The notes: generated from the sequence alone by a model not told the origin. A stretch of DNA of 64,000 nt from an uncultured Verrucomicrobiota bacterium (GCA_903907995.1 CAIVQH010000024.1:1-64000), one strand, 5' to 3'; positions 24,190 through 32,757 are shown, counted from the first letter of the stretch. Numbers and translations are program-made.

Positions 24190-25257
24190 TCAGAATCGCG
24201 GGCGAAACAGGTAATGGCTCACCAGCCATTCGTTGCCGCCCCGGAAGTTCCATAGCTCGGCGCAGGCGAGGTAGAACACGCGCCAATAGACCCACCACTT
24301 GGTCTCGTTCCCTACGCCGTACGTCTCACGGAAGATCGCGCGGATTTCCGCCTCGTGGGCGTCCATGTTCTGCAGCCAGTGCTCGGCGGTCTGGCCGTAG
24401 TGCCGGCCGCAGACGTTCCAGTGTTTCACCAGCTCGACGTCGCGCTGGAAGTAGAGCAGCAGATCGTCACTGGGCATGATGCCGCCGGTGAAGAAGTAGC
24501 GGCTCATCCAGTCGGTCTCGTCGCGCGCAATGAAGTGGTAGGCGTAATCCTTGTGCGTGAAGATATGGACGAAGAGCCGCCCCTCGGGCTTGAGCCAGCG
24601 CGCGATGTTGGCGTGCAGCCGTTCGTAATTCTTCATGTGCTCGAACATCTCGACCGAGACCACACGGTCGAAGCGGTTCACGCAGGGTTCGGTGGGCGCA
24701 GGGCCGCTGGCCGACGCTGGTGGCTCGAAGCGGTTCATGTCGCACGTGATGATCGTGACGTTCTTCAGCCCGCGCCGGGCGCACTCGGCGTCGATGTGCA
24801 GTTTCTGCGTCCCGGAATTGGAGACGCCGGTGATGCGGGCGCGGGGATATTTCTCGGCCATCCACAGCGTAAGCGAACCCCAGCCGCATCCCAGCTCGAG
24901 GATTTCCTGACCATCGGCAAGCTGCGCCCGCTCGCAGGTCAGCGCGAGCATGATCTCCTCGGCCTCGGCCAGCGATTCACTGCCGGTTGGGTAATAGCAC
25001 GACGAGTATTTCAGGCGCGGCCCGAGGCAGAGCTGATAAAAGCGCGTGGGCACCTCGTAGTGCTGCTCATTGGCCGCCGCCGTCTCGATGGCGATGGGTG
25101 AGCGGCGCAGCTCCTCCACGAGCGCGAGCAGGTGGGCGCGGTTCGGCTCGAGGCCACCGTGATCCTCCTCGCACAGCCGCTGCCGCAGCAGCCGGCGGAT
25201 GCCAAAGCGCAGGAGAGGATCAGGAAAGACGTCGCGGGTGAGAAGGGAGTCGAGCAT
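24190..25257 (-). CDS. Cyclopropane-fatty-acyl-phospholipid synthase-like methyltransferase (second copy)
   Basis: This 355-aa SAM-dependent enzyme belongs to the Cfa/mycolic acid cyclopropane synthase superfamily. ATG 25257 gives [11 protein letters not shown]; a TTG three codons upstream is possible. Motifs are [24 protein letters not shown] (in two parts [11 protein letters not shown] and LKYSSCYY), the SAM site [23 protein letters not shown] and [10 protein letters not shown]. The C-terminal part ([28 protein letters not shown]) differs from the Cfa at 27626, suggesting a different lipid substrate. It ends the lipid cluster but is separated from it by the low-GC gene at 25273. Confidence 0.85.
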   Translation of the reverse strand: MLDSLLTRDVFPDPLLRFGIRRLLRQRLCEEDHGGLEPNRAHLLALVEELRRSPIAIETAAANEQHYEVPTRFYQLCLGPRLKYSSCYYPTGSESLAEAEEIMLALTCERAQLADGQEILELGCGWGSLTLWMAEKYPRARITGVSNSGTQKLHIDAECARRGLKNVTIITCDMNRFEPPASASGPAPTEPCVNRFDRVVSVEMFEHMKNYERLHANIARWLKPEGRLFVHIFTHKDYAYHFIARDETDWMSRYFFTGGIMPSDDLLLYFQRDVELVKHWNVCGRHYGQTAEHWLQNMDAHEAEIRAIFRETYGVGNETKWWVYWRVFYLACAELWNFRGGNEWLVSHYLFRPRF

Positions 25258-25272
25258 TATACTCAAATAAAC

Positions 25273-26190
25273 TTATTTGTTGCCGGAATGGATTTCACCG
25301 CCGATAGCCCTACCGGGTTCGAACAGAAGCATGTTCCTCAAATAAAAGCGCAGATTTGGAGGCGACAAGATGCAGTCACCAATATGGCTATGAAGAAGAT
25401 AGAAGAAGACGGCAAGATTGGCACCGGACCGGAATTCATCGCTCCCAAACGGGATATACACCCAATCGGAATGTGGGTGTGCTCCAGCGCCGAATTCTGG
25501 CGCAGTTGCGAAATCCGCAATAGCGAAGCTGGTCCCGTTGAGTTGGCCAACGGCTCTTAGTAATAAGTCTTTGTTTAAAACGCAAATGACTGACGGACAC
25601 TCAGTCAACGGCATCCCTCTAATGTTTTTGAGACATGCTTGTGCATCAAAATCTCCCCCATCAACAAAAAGCATAAAGCTAAATAGCGGATTCTTGTAGG
25701 GGCGCGGGTCGGGGCTCTTGAACTCACTGCCAAAAATAAGCCCATGGCTGATATAGTTTGGTGGAACTTGCGCGCGAATTAGCTGACTTTTTGTTTTTGC
25801 GAGATTGGCGCTAAAAACTTCGATTGGCCGGTCATTGTCCCTAAACGTGGCCTTTACTTCACCAATAGCAAAAACGGACTCATAAGGGAGATACTCTGAA
25901 CTATTAGCGCATTTCAAAAGCACTGGTGTATGGCTCGAATCGGCTATCAAAACATCGAGTTGTGGTGAACTAGCAAGATTCACATCGGCAATGTGCCCAT
26001 GCGCAATATGGCACCTACCCGGCAAGCGACTTCTCAGAAAGAGACGCACCGCCTCTTCCGTTTCGTCACCAGCGGCCCGAATATCCGCAGTCATGTGGAT
26101 GAGTCCGCCTCGTTTGCGCGCTTCAATGATTTTGTCTGCTTCCTGCTGGAACACTTTCTCAATAGCCAACGTTGCAAGTTTTCCCCCCAT
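25273..26190 (-). CDS. DUF6602-like protein with a PD-(D/E)XK-type nuclease pattern, low-GC insertion
   Basis: This 305-aa protein is soluble and has no signal. ATG 26190 has GGGGAAG upstream. A helix with ETEEAVRLFLRSRLPG is followed by QLDVLI (Asp79) and FAIGEVKAT (Glu111, Lys113). This spacing fits the E...D...ExK core of PD-(D/E)XK nucleases and the DUF6602 family. The C-terminal half contains FGSDEFRSGANLAVFFYLLH, split here, and no second known domain. GC is about 38-47 percent in sampled lines against about 65 percent in the flanking genes, so recent acquisition is likely. It sits 2 bases after the DUF1295 stop and 15 bases before the Cfa-like gene. A defence role is conceivable, but the catalytic role is inferred only. 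Confidence 0.65.
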   Translation of the reverse strand: MGGKLATLAIEKVFQQEADKIIEARKRGGLIHMTADIRAAGDETEEAVRLFLRSRLPGRCHIAHGHIADVNLASSPQLDVLIADSSHTPVLLKCANSSEYLPYESVFAIGEVKATFRDNDRPIEVFSANLAKTKSQLIRAQVPPNYISHGLIFGSEFKSPDPRPYKNPLFSFMLFVDGGDFDAQACLKNIRGMPLTECPSVICVLNKDLLLRAVGQLNGTSFAIADFATAPEFGAGAHPHSDWVYIPFGSDEFRSGANLAVFFYLLHSHIGDCILSPPNLRFYLRNMLLFEPGRAIGGEIHSGNK

Positions 26191-26192
26191 AA

Positions 26193-27032
26193 TCACTTCC
26201 CCTTCTTGAACCACGGCACGAAGGCGCTCGTGGTGCGCTGGTATTCGCGGTAGGCGTCGCCCTTGGATTTCACGGACAGCTCCTCGGTCATGGGGATGCC
26301 GGTCACATTCACGAGGAAATGCCACATGAGCGCAGGCGCAAGCAGCCCCAGCCAACCCCACGGCGAGCCCAACGCAAAAACCGCGTAGCCGACCCAGATC
26401 AGCCACTCGAAAAAATAGTTCGGGTGGCGCGAATAATTCCACAGGCCGGACTGGCAGACCTTGCCCTTGTTCGCCGGGTCCGCGCGAAACTTCGCAAGCT
26501 GGCCGTCGGCGATGGATTCACCCACAAGCCCGGCGAGCCAAATGATCGCCCCGGACCACGCCAGCGCACCCAGCCCAAAACCACGCATCGGCGTATCATC
26601 CATAATGACCAGCAGCCACGGCAGCGAAAGCACCACCTGCAAAGCACCCTGAAGCAGGAAGAAGCCGAACATCTTCCGGGATGTCTCCGCGCCCCATTCC
26701 TGCCGGAGCTTGACGTAGCGCACGTCCTCTACCGGATGGTGGGACTTCACCCTCACCAGCAGGTGGCCGCCAAGGCGCAAGCTCCACACGCTCACCAACG
26801 TGGCGATGGTAAGGGCGGCGGGCCAGTTCCACTCGGGATGCGCGTTGAGCTTGGCGTCGTAGGTGCGCCACGCGGCCAGCGCGACATAGAGCCATACGAT
26901 CGGCGTGAAGCCGGCGGACCACACGATGTCCACGATGCCGAAGTTTCGCAGCCGTTGCGCCAGCGCGAAGGTGGCCGTCATCTCAAGGAGGACGAACACC
27001 AGGGCGGCAGTGAGGAGAAGAATGACCAACAT
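26193..27032 (-). CDS. DUF1295 integral membrane protein (steroid 5-alpha-reductase-like)
   Basis: This 279-aa membrane protein has about six or seven hydrophobic segments. The C-terminal signature CQSGLWNYSRHPNYFFEWL, with GIPMTEELSVKSKGDAYREY following, is that of the DUF1295/isoprenylcysteine methyltransferase-like fold, which binds a nucleotide cofactor near the RHPNY motif. DUF1295 proteins regularly co-occur with Cfa and DUF1365 genes and are thought to reduce or modify lipid chains. It is in the same orientation as those genes here, 233 bases downstream of DUF1475. Confidence 0.87.
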   Translation of the reverse strand: MLVILLLTAALVFVLLEMTATFALAQRLRNFGIVDIVWSAGFTPIVWLYVALAAWRTYDAKLNAHPEWNWPAALTIATLVSVWSLRLGGHLLVRVKSHHPVEDVRYVKLRQEWGAETSRKMFGFFLLQGALQVVLSLPWLLVIMDDTPMRGFGLGALAWSGAIIWLAGLVGESIADGQLAKFRADPANKGKVCQSGLWNYSRHPNYFFEWLIWVGYAVFALGSPWGWLGLLAPALMWHFLVNVTGIPMTEELSVKSKGDAYREYQRTTSAFVPWFKKGK

Positions 27033-27086
27033 GGCTCAATGTCTCCTATCGTTCCGGTCTGAAGGCGTCAGTGAGGTCGCGACAGC

Positions 27087-27209
27087 GTCTTGGACTGCGC
27101 CAGTCCTCTGGCGCTTTCGCCCACCGGATGGATGACCAAAAGTCCGAATCGCACGACTACTTGCCGACAAACCCGACCAAAGAGGCAGAGGACTGCCGCA
27201 GTCCAAGAC
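27087..27209. repeat. Inverted pair of palindromic repeats (REP/BIME-like)
   Basis: Arms of 31 bases at 27087-27117 and 27179-27209 are inverted copies with 3 mismatches, 61 bases apart. Each arm carries its own perfect hairpin: GGACTG-cgc-CAGTCC in the first and GGACTG-ccg-CAGTCC in the second, followed by CTCTG. The pair fills much of the gap between the DUF1475 and DUF1295 genes. Confidence 0.8.
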
Positions 27210-27265
27210 CTCGCGGACTTCGTAGCGGGGCCTGAGCGATTGCTGAACCTTATGGTGCCGTCCGC

Positions 27266-27601
27266 TCACCCGTTCCTCCTCGCGAGGAGTTGGTCCAGCG
27301 ACGCCGTTCGCGGCAGACGGAAGAGTTGGATGAGCATATAAGCCGCCATGGCGATGTTGCCGAGCAGCAGGATGGCGACGAGCCAAACGAGGCACGGCAG
27401 CCAAGTGCGCTCCTTCCAGGCCAGCCAGAGCCAGAATGTGAGGAAGGCGAAGTAGGTGTCGAACAGGGTGGCGATGAACCACGGATGCGTGGCCACCTCA
27501 CGCGGGGTGTTCCACAGCGCGACCACCGAGCTGGCCCACGACGTGACGCACAGCATCGCGATGATCACGAAGACGAAGGCGAAGCGCAGGAAGAGGATCA
27601 T
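27266..27601 (-). CDS. DUF1475 small membrane protein
   Basis: This 111-aa protein has three hydrophobic helices: FLRFAFVFVIIAMLCVTSWAS, split as FLRFAFVFVIIAMLC; ATLFDTYFAFLTFWLWLAW; and LVWLVAILLLGNIAMAAYM. The central HPWFIATLFDTYFAFLTFW block is the DUF1475 signature. It lies between Cfa (24 bases away) and DUF1295, the usual neighbourhood for this family. Function unknown; presumably an accessory of lipid modification. Confidence 0.85.
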   Translation of the reverse strand: MILFLRFAFVFVIIAMLCVTSWASSVVALWNTPREVATHPWFIATLFDTYFAFLTFWLWLAWKERTWLPCLVWLVAILLLGNIAMAAYMLIQLFRLPRTASLDQLLARRNG

Positions 27602-27625
27602 GGGGGGGTAGGGCGGGGGTGAAAT

Positions 27626-28957
27626 TCACTGCCCCATCAGGCTCCGGTTGTTCGGCGCGGTCCAGGTCGCCTGCACGACGCTGATGTTGCGCCAGGCAAA
27701 GGCGGCCTCGCAGTAGGCGAGGTAGTAGTTCCACGTGCGGATGAAGCGCTCGTCGAAGCCGAGCCGGTGCACCTCGTCGAGCCGCGCGTTGAAGCGCCCG
27801 CGCCACACGCGCAGCGTGCGCGCGTAGTCGAGGCCGAGGTCGTGCAGGCTGTGCAGGGAGAGCGAACCGGTCTTCTGGATGGCCTGGCCGACCCGGTTCA
27901 TCGAGAGCAGCAGTGAGCCGGGGAAGACGTGCTTCTGAATCCAGTCCACGCCCCGGCGCAGCTCGGCGTGGCGCGCATCCGGGCAGGTGATGAACTGCGC
28001 CGCAAAAAGCCCGTGCGGCGCGAGCAACGACTGCACCTTGGCAAAATAGGTCTCCAGATACCGGTCACCGACGGCCTCCAGCATCTCGATGCTGCAGATC
28101 TTGTCGAACTGGCCCGTGAGCAGGCGGTAATCCTGCAGCCGCACCTCGGCACAGTCCGTAATGCCGGCGCGAGCGAAGCGTTCGACGCAGAACTTCTGCT
28201 GCTCCTCGCTGATCGTGACGGTTGTAACGCGGCAGCCGTAGTTCTTCACCGCGTGCTCGGTGAAGCCGCCCCAGCCGGAACCGATTTCGAGCACGTGATC
28301 GGTGGGCTTCAGCCGCAGTTCACGGCATAGCCGGTCGTATTTCGCGAACTGCGCCGCCGCCAGGTCCTGGTCGGGATATTCAAAGAGGGCGGCGCTGTAG
28401 GTCATTGTCGGGTCGAGCCACAGGGAGTAGAAGGCGTTCCCGAGGTCGTAGTGCGCGTGGATGTTCGCCCGGGAGCCGGTCAGCGAATTGCGGTTCAGGG
28501 CGTGGCGGAGGCGGTTGGCCAGCGCGAGCAGGTTTACGCGCCAGTCCTTCCGGGTGGAACCGGACATCGACGGCGACTGCTCCACGTTGGCGCAAAACCA
28601 CGCGATCACGGCGTAGAGGTCGGGCGAATCCCAGTCGCCATCCTGGTACGTCTCGCCGAAGCCGATGTCGGCGTGCAGCACGCAGTGGCGGAAGAAACGC
28701 GGCGAGCGGACGGCCATTTCGGCGACGGGTCCATCCCCGCCGGTGCCGAAAACATGCTGTGATCCGTCGGGCAGATGCAGCGTGAGCCGTCCGTGGCGCA
28801 TGGGCGTGAGTGTGCGGAAGACGAGCGACTGGCAAAGGCGGTCGGCCATCGAGGGGCACGACGCAGGGCGGGCGGCGGAGCCGGCCAGGCCGGCAAAGAC
28901 GGACGGATTGGAATCAAGGTCGTTCACGGCGGGGCGAAAAGCGTTGGAATCAGTCAA
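27626..28957 (-). CDS. cfa: Cyclopropane-fatty-acyl-phospholipid synthase
   Basis: This 443-aa SAM-dependent enzyme methylenates unsaturated acyl chains of membrane phospholipids. A long N-terminal domain precedes HYDLGNAFYSLWLDPTMTYS, the SAM motif VLEIGSGWGGFTEHA, SEEQQKFC and SIEMLEAVGDRY; the C-terminus has WNYYLAYCEAAFAWRNI. The active-site Glu in IEMLEAVG is present. The start TTG 28957 overlaps the DUF1365 stop by 8 bases; an internal ATG at 28849 (MADRLCQSL) is an alternative that keeps all motifs. It is in an operon with DUF1365, DUF1475 and DUF1295. Confidence 0.92.
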   Translation of the reverse strand: MTDSNAFRPAVNDLDSNPSVFAGLAGSAARPASCPSMADRLCQSLVFRTLTPMRHGRLTLHLPDGSQHVFGTGGDGPVAEMAVRSPRFFRHCVLHADIGFGETYQDGDWDSPDLYAVIAWFCANVEQSPSMSGSTRKDWRVNLLALANRLRHALNRNSLTGSRANIHAHYDLGNAFYSLWLDPTMTYSAALFEYPDQDLAAAQFAKYDRLCRELRLKPTDHVLEIGSGWGGFTEHAVKNYGCRVTTVTISEEQQKFCVERFARAGITDCAEVRLQDYRLLTGQFDKICSIEMLEAVGDRYLETYFAKVQSLLAPHGLFAAQFITCPDARHAELRRGVDWIQKHVFPGSLLLSMNRVGQAIQKTGSLSLHSLHDLGLDYARTLRVWRGRFNARLDEVHRLGFDERFIRTWNYYLAYCEAAFAWRNISVVQATWTAPNNRSLMGQ

Positions 28958-29855
28958 GTGGAGCGGGTACGGGCGAAATGATGGATGCTTCCGCCGGGGT
29001 CCGGCGAAGGCTCCCGTGAGGCCGGTACACCCCGCGCTGGAGATCGGGCTGGGCGGCCTTGCGGTGCCAGGGAATGCGCTTCCACCAGAGCCTGAGCGCC
29101 TGCCAGTGGATGAGCGTGATCACGCGCAGCGTGACCAGCGGGTATTTGGCGGTGAGCCGGAGCAGCTGGCCATCGGTCAGGGGCCGGCGCGTGCCGGTAA
29201 GGGTGCTCACCAGCTGCGTCTGCCCGTCGCCGGTGACGTCGTTGACATTCAGCTCCAGCCGGTCACCGGGGGTGCGCAGCCGGAAGTCGAAGCACAGGTC
29301 CAGCCCGCTGAAGGGCGAGACATAGAAGTGCTTGGGCACGATCACCCGGAACTTTTCCGCCCCGGCCTCCGTTTCCAAAGGGACCAGATAGGGCTTCAGT
29401 TCACCGAAGGTGTTCTGCACCTCGGCCACGGCCGCCAGCGGCATCCCCTGGGCGGTATGGCAGAAGTAAAAACTGACGGGGCTGAAAATATAACCCAGCA
29501 CCCGGGGCAAGGTGACGAGTGTGATACGGGCATCCGCCGGCAGTGTTACTCCCTGATCCGCCAGCCACGCGGTGATCTCCGCTTTCAGACCGCCGGAAGC
29601 CGCCTGATTCCCCGCTCCGCGCTCCTCGCTCCCCGCCTGGAGATGGTCATCATCGCGGAAGGTATAGAGGTTCCAGCGGTTGTGGCTGAAGGTGCGCAGC
29701 TGGGCGTCCAACGCGGGCAGTTCGTCCAAATCTAGGCAAAGCATGAAGATGCCGTAGCGGAAACGGTGCGGCCGGGGGACGAGACGATGGTGCATCACCG
29801 AGCATTCGTAGAGGCACGAATGCGGCTCAGCGGTGGTTGTAGGGGCGGGTTTCAT
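28950..29855 (-). CDS. DUF1365 protein of the cfa cluster
   Basis: This 301-aa protein has DUF1365 motifs: CSVMHHRLVPRPHRFRYGIF, split as VMHHRLVPR and FRYGIFMLCLDL; YIFSPVSFYFC; VQNTFGE; and KHFYVSPF. DUF1365 typically precedes Cfa and often follows an FAD-dependent amine oxidase, which is absent here. Residues about 73-83 (AGSEERGAGNQA) are encoded by a GCTCC-rich repeat and look inserted between otherwise conserved strands. It is the first gene of the lipid cluster. Confidence 0.87.
   Translation of the reverse strand: MKPAPTTTAEPHSCLYECSVMHHRLVPRPHRFRYGIFMLCLDLDELPALDAQLRTFSHNRWNLYTFRDDDHLQAGSEERGAGNQAASGGLKAEITAWLADQGVTLPADARITLVTLPRVLGYIFSPVSFYFCHTAQGMPLAAVAEVQNTFGELKPYLVPLETEAGAEKFRVIVPKHFYVSPFSGLDLCFDFRLRTPGDRLELNVNDVTGDGQTQLVSTLTGTRRPLTDGQLLRLTAKYPLVTLRVITLIHWQALRLWWKRIPWHRKAAQPDLQRGVYRPHGSLRRTPAEASIISPVPAPLD
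29606..29640. repeat. GCTCC-rich low-complexity repeat inside the DUF1365 gene
   Basis: CCCCGCTCCGCGCTCCTCGC followed by TCCCCGCC forms imprecise GCTCC/CGCTCC units within the reading frame. A very similar stretch occurs at 56231-56263 in the methyltransferase gene. Confidence 0.6.
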
Positions 29856-29926
29856 CGGTTACGACCGCTAATCTTGGGCCCGACGGCGCCGGACAGTGGC
29901 ACAGCTCTGCCCACGCGCCAACGCCG

Positions 29927-29947
29927 AAAAAACCCCGCTTTCGGGGG
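29927..29947 (-). terminator. Orphan intrinsic terminator on the minus strand upstream of DUF1365
   Basis: Minus-strand stem CCCC-gaaagc-GGGG followed by TTTTTT. It lies in the divergent gap between the DUF1365 gene and the PilB-like gene, so it does not end any annotated gene. A second small hairpin (CAGGC/GCCTG, 29955-29969) is just upstream on the same strand. It could end a small RNA or act as an attenuator in the DUF1365 leader. Confidence 0.5.
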
Positions 29948-30137
29948 CCTATCACAGGCAATACGCCTGCGCCCGGCGGTCGGATTCAACTTTTTTGGCC
30001 CTGGACGGCAGGGTGGCCCGAAAATTCTCAAAAAGGATTCAAACGTTCAGGCGTTTGCCCGGTCTGATAAGGCCGACCTGGGGCAGGCCATAAAACGGCT
30101 TCCCGTTCGATATTCACCCGTGTAAACAATCCGTGCC

Positions 30138-31358
30138 ATGAGTTCTCAGACGATCCAGTTCCTGCAAACCTGCACTTCCGATGAGGAGATCGACATCATG
30201 AAGCTGGTGGACTGCGTCATCATCGACGCGGTGCGGGCCGGGGCGTCTGACATCCATATCGAGCCATGGGAAAGCTCCATCGCCGTGCGGGTGCGCCTCA
30301 GCGGTGTGCTGAACGAGCTGGTCCATCTCCCCAGCGACCTGCTCCCCAAGGTCGTGGGCCGGCTCAAGATCATGTCGAACCTCATCGGCCATGAGACGAA
30401 CCTGCCGCAGGAGGGCCGGGCGAACACGTTCGAGGAGGCGGGCAACGTCGTGCTCCGCATCTCCACCTTCCCCACGATCCGGGGCGAAAAGGTGGTCATC
30501 CGTATCTTTGACCCGAAGGGTCGCAGCTTTGATCTCGATACGCTCGGCATGGAGGAGGATTCCCTGGTCACCTTCAAGTCGATGCTGCTGCGGCCGACCG
30601 GGCTCATCCTGCTCACCGGCCCGACCGGTTCCGGCAAGACCACCGCGATCTACGCCGCGCTGCACCACCTCATCGACCGGGCCGGGCCGAGCATCAGCGT
30701 CGCCACCGTGGAAGACCCGGTGGAATTCAACCTGCCGCTCATCGCCCAGTCGCAGTGCAATCCGGCGCGCGAATACACCTACCCGGTCGCGCTGCGCTCG
30801 CTCATGCGGCAGGACCCGCAGGTCATCATGATTGGTGAGATCCGCGATGCCGAGACGGCCAACATCGCCGTGCAGGCCGGCCTTACGGGCCACCTCGTGC
30901 TGAGCACGATCCACGCGTCGAGCACGGCCGGCGTGTTTGCACGCCTCATCAACATGGGCATCGAGCCGTTCCTGCTGTCCTCGTCCATTGTGGGTGTGCT
31001 GGGCGTGCGCCTGATCCGCAAGAACTGCCCGGTGTGCTCCGAGCCATACTCGCCGGAGGAATCCCTGCTGCGCCTGATCCCGGCCGAGATGCTCGACACG
31101 GCACAGTTCCGCAAGGGCATGGGCTGCGCGGCGTGCAACCACACCGGCTTCAGCGGTCGTGGCACCGTCACGGAAATGCTGACCGTCACCGAAAGCCTGC
31201 GCGAGGCGATCCTGGAACGCACGCCCACCCGGCGGCTGCAGGAGATCGCCCAGGCCGACGGCCTGCTCACCCTCTGGCAAAAGGGCCTGCGCCGCGTGGT
31301 CCACGGCGAAACCACGCTGGAGGAGGTCATGCGCGTGATCGGGATGGAAGGGTTCTGA
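30138..31358 (+). CDS. GspE/PilB-family secretion or pilus ATPase
   Basis: This 406-aa protein is short for PilB because the N-terminal MshEN domains are missing. The N-terminal catalytic-side domain has ASDIHIEPWESSIAVRVRL. Walker A GPTGSGKT lies at about residue 160, the Asp box is VEDPVEFN, Walker B is DPQVIMIGEIRD, and the His box is GHLVLSTIHAS. The zinc-binding tetracysteine CPVC ... CAAC is at about residues 296-333, a hallmark of the GspE/PilB extension ATPases and absent from PilT. It probably powers assembly of the pseudopilins in this genome. It stands alone; the 280-base gap upstream may hold regulatory structure. Confidence 0.87.
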   Translation: MSSQTIQFLQTCTSDEEIDIMKLVDCVIIDAVRAGASDIHIEPWESSIAVRVRLSGVLNELVHLPSDLLPKVVGRLKIMSNLIGHETNLPQEGRANTFEEAGNVVLRISTFPTIRGEKVVIRIFDPKGRSFDLDTLGMEEDSLVTFKSMLLRPTGLILLTGPTGSGKTTAIYAALHHLIDRAGPSISVATVEDPVEFNLPLIAQSQCNPAREYTYPVALRSLMRQDPQVIMIGEIRDAETANIAVQAGLTGHLVLSTIHASSTAGVFARLINMGIEPFLLSSSIVGVLGVRLIRKNCPVCSEPYSPEESLLRLIPAEMLDTAQFRKGMGCAACNHTGFSGRGTVTEMLTVTESLREAILERTPTRRLQEIAQADGLLTLWQKGLRRVVHGETTLEEVMRVIGMEGF

Positions 31359-31492
31359 GTCCCGGGGGAATCACCGGTGAAACATTGAAGGCGCCCCCTC
31401 CCGCCTGGTAGTGCGGGCGGAACAGGGGATGAAAGCGCCCGCTCGAAGGGCGATTCCGGGAGAATGGACTTGAGCCGGACCGCGATGCGTTC

Positions 31493-32200
31493 ATGAAGCT
31501 GGCACTGTTGCTTGTCGCTGCGGTGGTTGCCGCGACAGTTTCCGGAGCGACGGGCTTCGGAGGTGCCTTGTTGCTGTTGCCGACGCTCGTCTTCGTGGTG
31601 GGTGTGAAAGCCGCCGTGCCTTTGCTCACGCTCGCACAGCTAGGTGGCAACCTGTCCCGGGCCGCCTTTGGCTGGCGCGACATCGCGTGGCGACCCGTCG
31701 GCGTCTTCCTTACCGGATGCATCCCAGGCGCGGTTGCGGGCGCTTTGCTTTTCGTACGAATCCCGGAAGCTGTCGCGACTAGGATTGTCGGAATTTCAGT
31801 GCTGGCCCTCGTAGCCGTGCGGCGGTTCAAACCGGGCTTGCATCTGCCGCGTCGCTGGCTGGCTCCTGCGGGCCTGCTGCTGGGTCTGGCCTCCGGCCTG
31901 GTGGGGAGCGTCGGCCCGTTGCAGGCGGTGGTGTTCCTCGGACTGAGGCTGCCACCCACCGCATTTGTGGCAACGGAAGCCGCCGCCGCCATGGTGCTGC
32001 ACCTCGTGAAGCTGTCGGCCTACGGCGGCAGTTCCCTGCTCACGAACACACAGTGGGGACTTGGGCTGACCTTGGCATTGGCAATGGTGCTGGGTTCCTG
32101 GATCGGGCGGCGCCTGCTGGAACGTGTGCCGGATAGAGTGATGGCATGCATCATCGAAATCACCCTCGTGGCATCCGGAGTCGCCCTGCTCTTTCGCTGA
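31493..32200 (+). CDS. TSUP (TauE/SafE) family membrane transporter
   Basis: This 235-aa permease has about seven hydrophobic helices (LALLLVAAVVAATVSGATGFGGALL, split as LLLVAAVVAATVSGATGFG; VGVFLTGCIPGAVAGALLF; LAPAGLLLGLASGLVGSVGP). The SGATGFGGA and GLASGLVGSVGP repeats are the paired TSUP signatures. The family exports sulfite, sulfoacetate and other organosulfur anions; the substrate here is unknown. It is convergent with the EamA gene, only 8 bases apart. Confidence 0.87.
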   Translation: MKLALLLVAAVVAATVSGATGFGGALLLLPTLVFVVGVKAAVPLLTLAQLGGNLSRAAFGWRDIAWRPVGVFLTGCIPGAVAGALLFVRIPEAVATRIVGISVLALVAVRRFKPGLHLPRRWLAPAGLLLGLASGLVGSVGPLQAVVFLGLRLPPTAFVATEAAAAMVLHLVKLSAYGGSSLLTNTQWGLGLTLALAMVLGSWIGRRLLERVPDRVMACIIEITLVASGVALLFR

Positions 32201-32208
32201 CGCGCCTG

Positions 32209-32628
32209 CTACTTGAGGGCGATGAGCAGCGCCCCGGTCGCGACGAGGCCGGCCCCGGCGTATTCACGGACGGTAAGCTTTTCGCCCAGGAACACGGCGG
32301 CAAAGACCAGCACCAGCACCACGCTGAGCTTGTCCACCGGCGCGACCTGCGACGCCTTGCCCAATTGGAGCGCACGGAAGTAGCAAAGCCAGGAGGCCCC
32401 CGTCGCCAGTCCCGACAGCGCCAGGAAAAGCCACGTGCGGCGACTCAAGGAACCCAGCGGGGAATCTTGGAGTCCCGGCACGGCCAGCAACCAGGTGAAA
32501 CCCAGCACGACCGTCGTCCGCACGGCGGTGGCGACATTGGAGTTCACCCCGGTCACACCGACTTTGGCGAGGATGGCCGTGAGGGCGGCGAACAACGCGG
32601 ATAAAAGAGCCCAGATTACCCAGTTCAT
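32209..32628 (-). CDS. EamA-domain membrane transporter (single domain)
   Basis: This 139-aa protein starts at ATG 32628. It has five hydrophobic helices (WVIWALLSALFAALTAIL, TVVLGFTWLLAVPG, LFLALSGLATGASWLCYF, VLVLVFAAVFLGE, AGAGLVATGALLIAL). LCYFRALQLGKASQVAPVDKL, split as CYFRALQLGKAS and VAPVDKLSVVL, is the EamA/DMT motif. With one EamA domain it must dimerise. Substrate not predictable. Confidence 0.83.
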   Translation of the reverse strand: MNWVIWALLSALFAALTAILAKVGVTGVNSNVATAVRTTVVLGFTWLLAVPGLQDSPLGSLSRRTWLFLALSGLATGASWLCYFRALQLGKASQVAPVDKLSVVLVLVFAAVFLGEKLTVREYAGAGLVATGALLIALK

Positions 32629-32757
32629 AGAAAGAGCGTAACCCCGTTCACCCGGTTTTGCCACCGACTGGAGGATGGGCCATCCCGACCGCCTGCGCCG
32701 CATCCTTGCCGGCGAAACCACGCCATGCGTGCGATCGGAATGGTGAGATTCTGGGTC

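Noticed and set aside
29856-30137. Riboswitch in front of the PilB-like gene
   Set aside because: No match to c-di-GMP (GEMM) or another known consensus; only short hairpins and one minus-strand terminator are visible.
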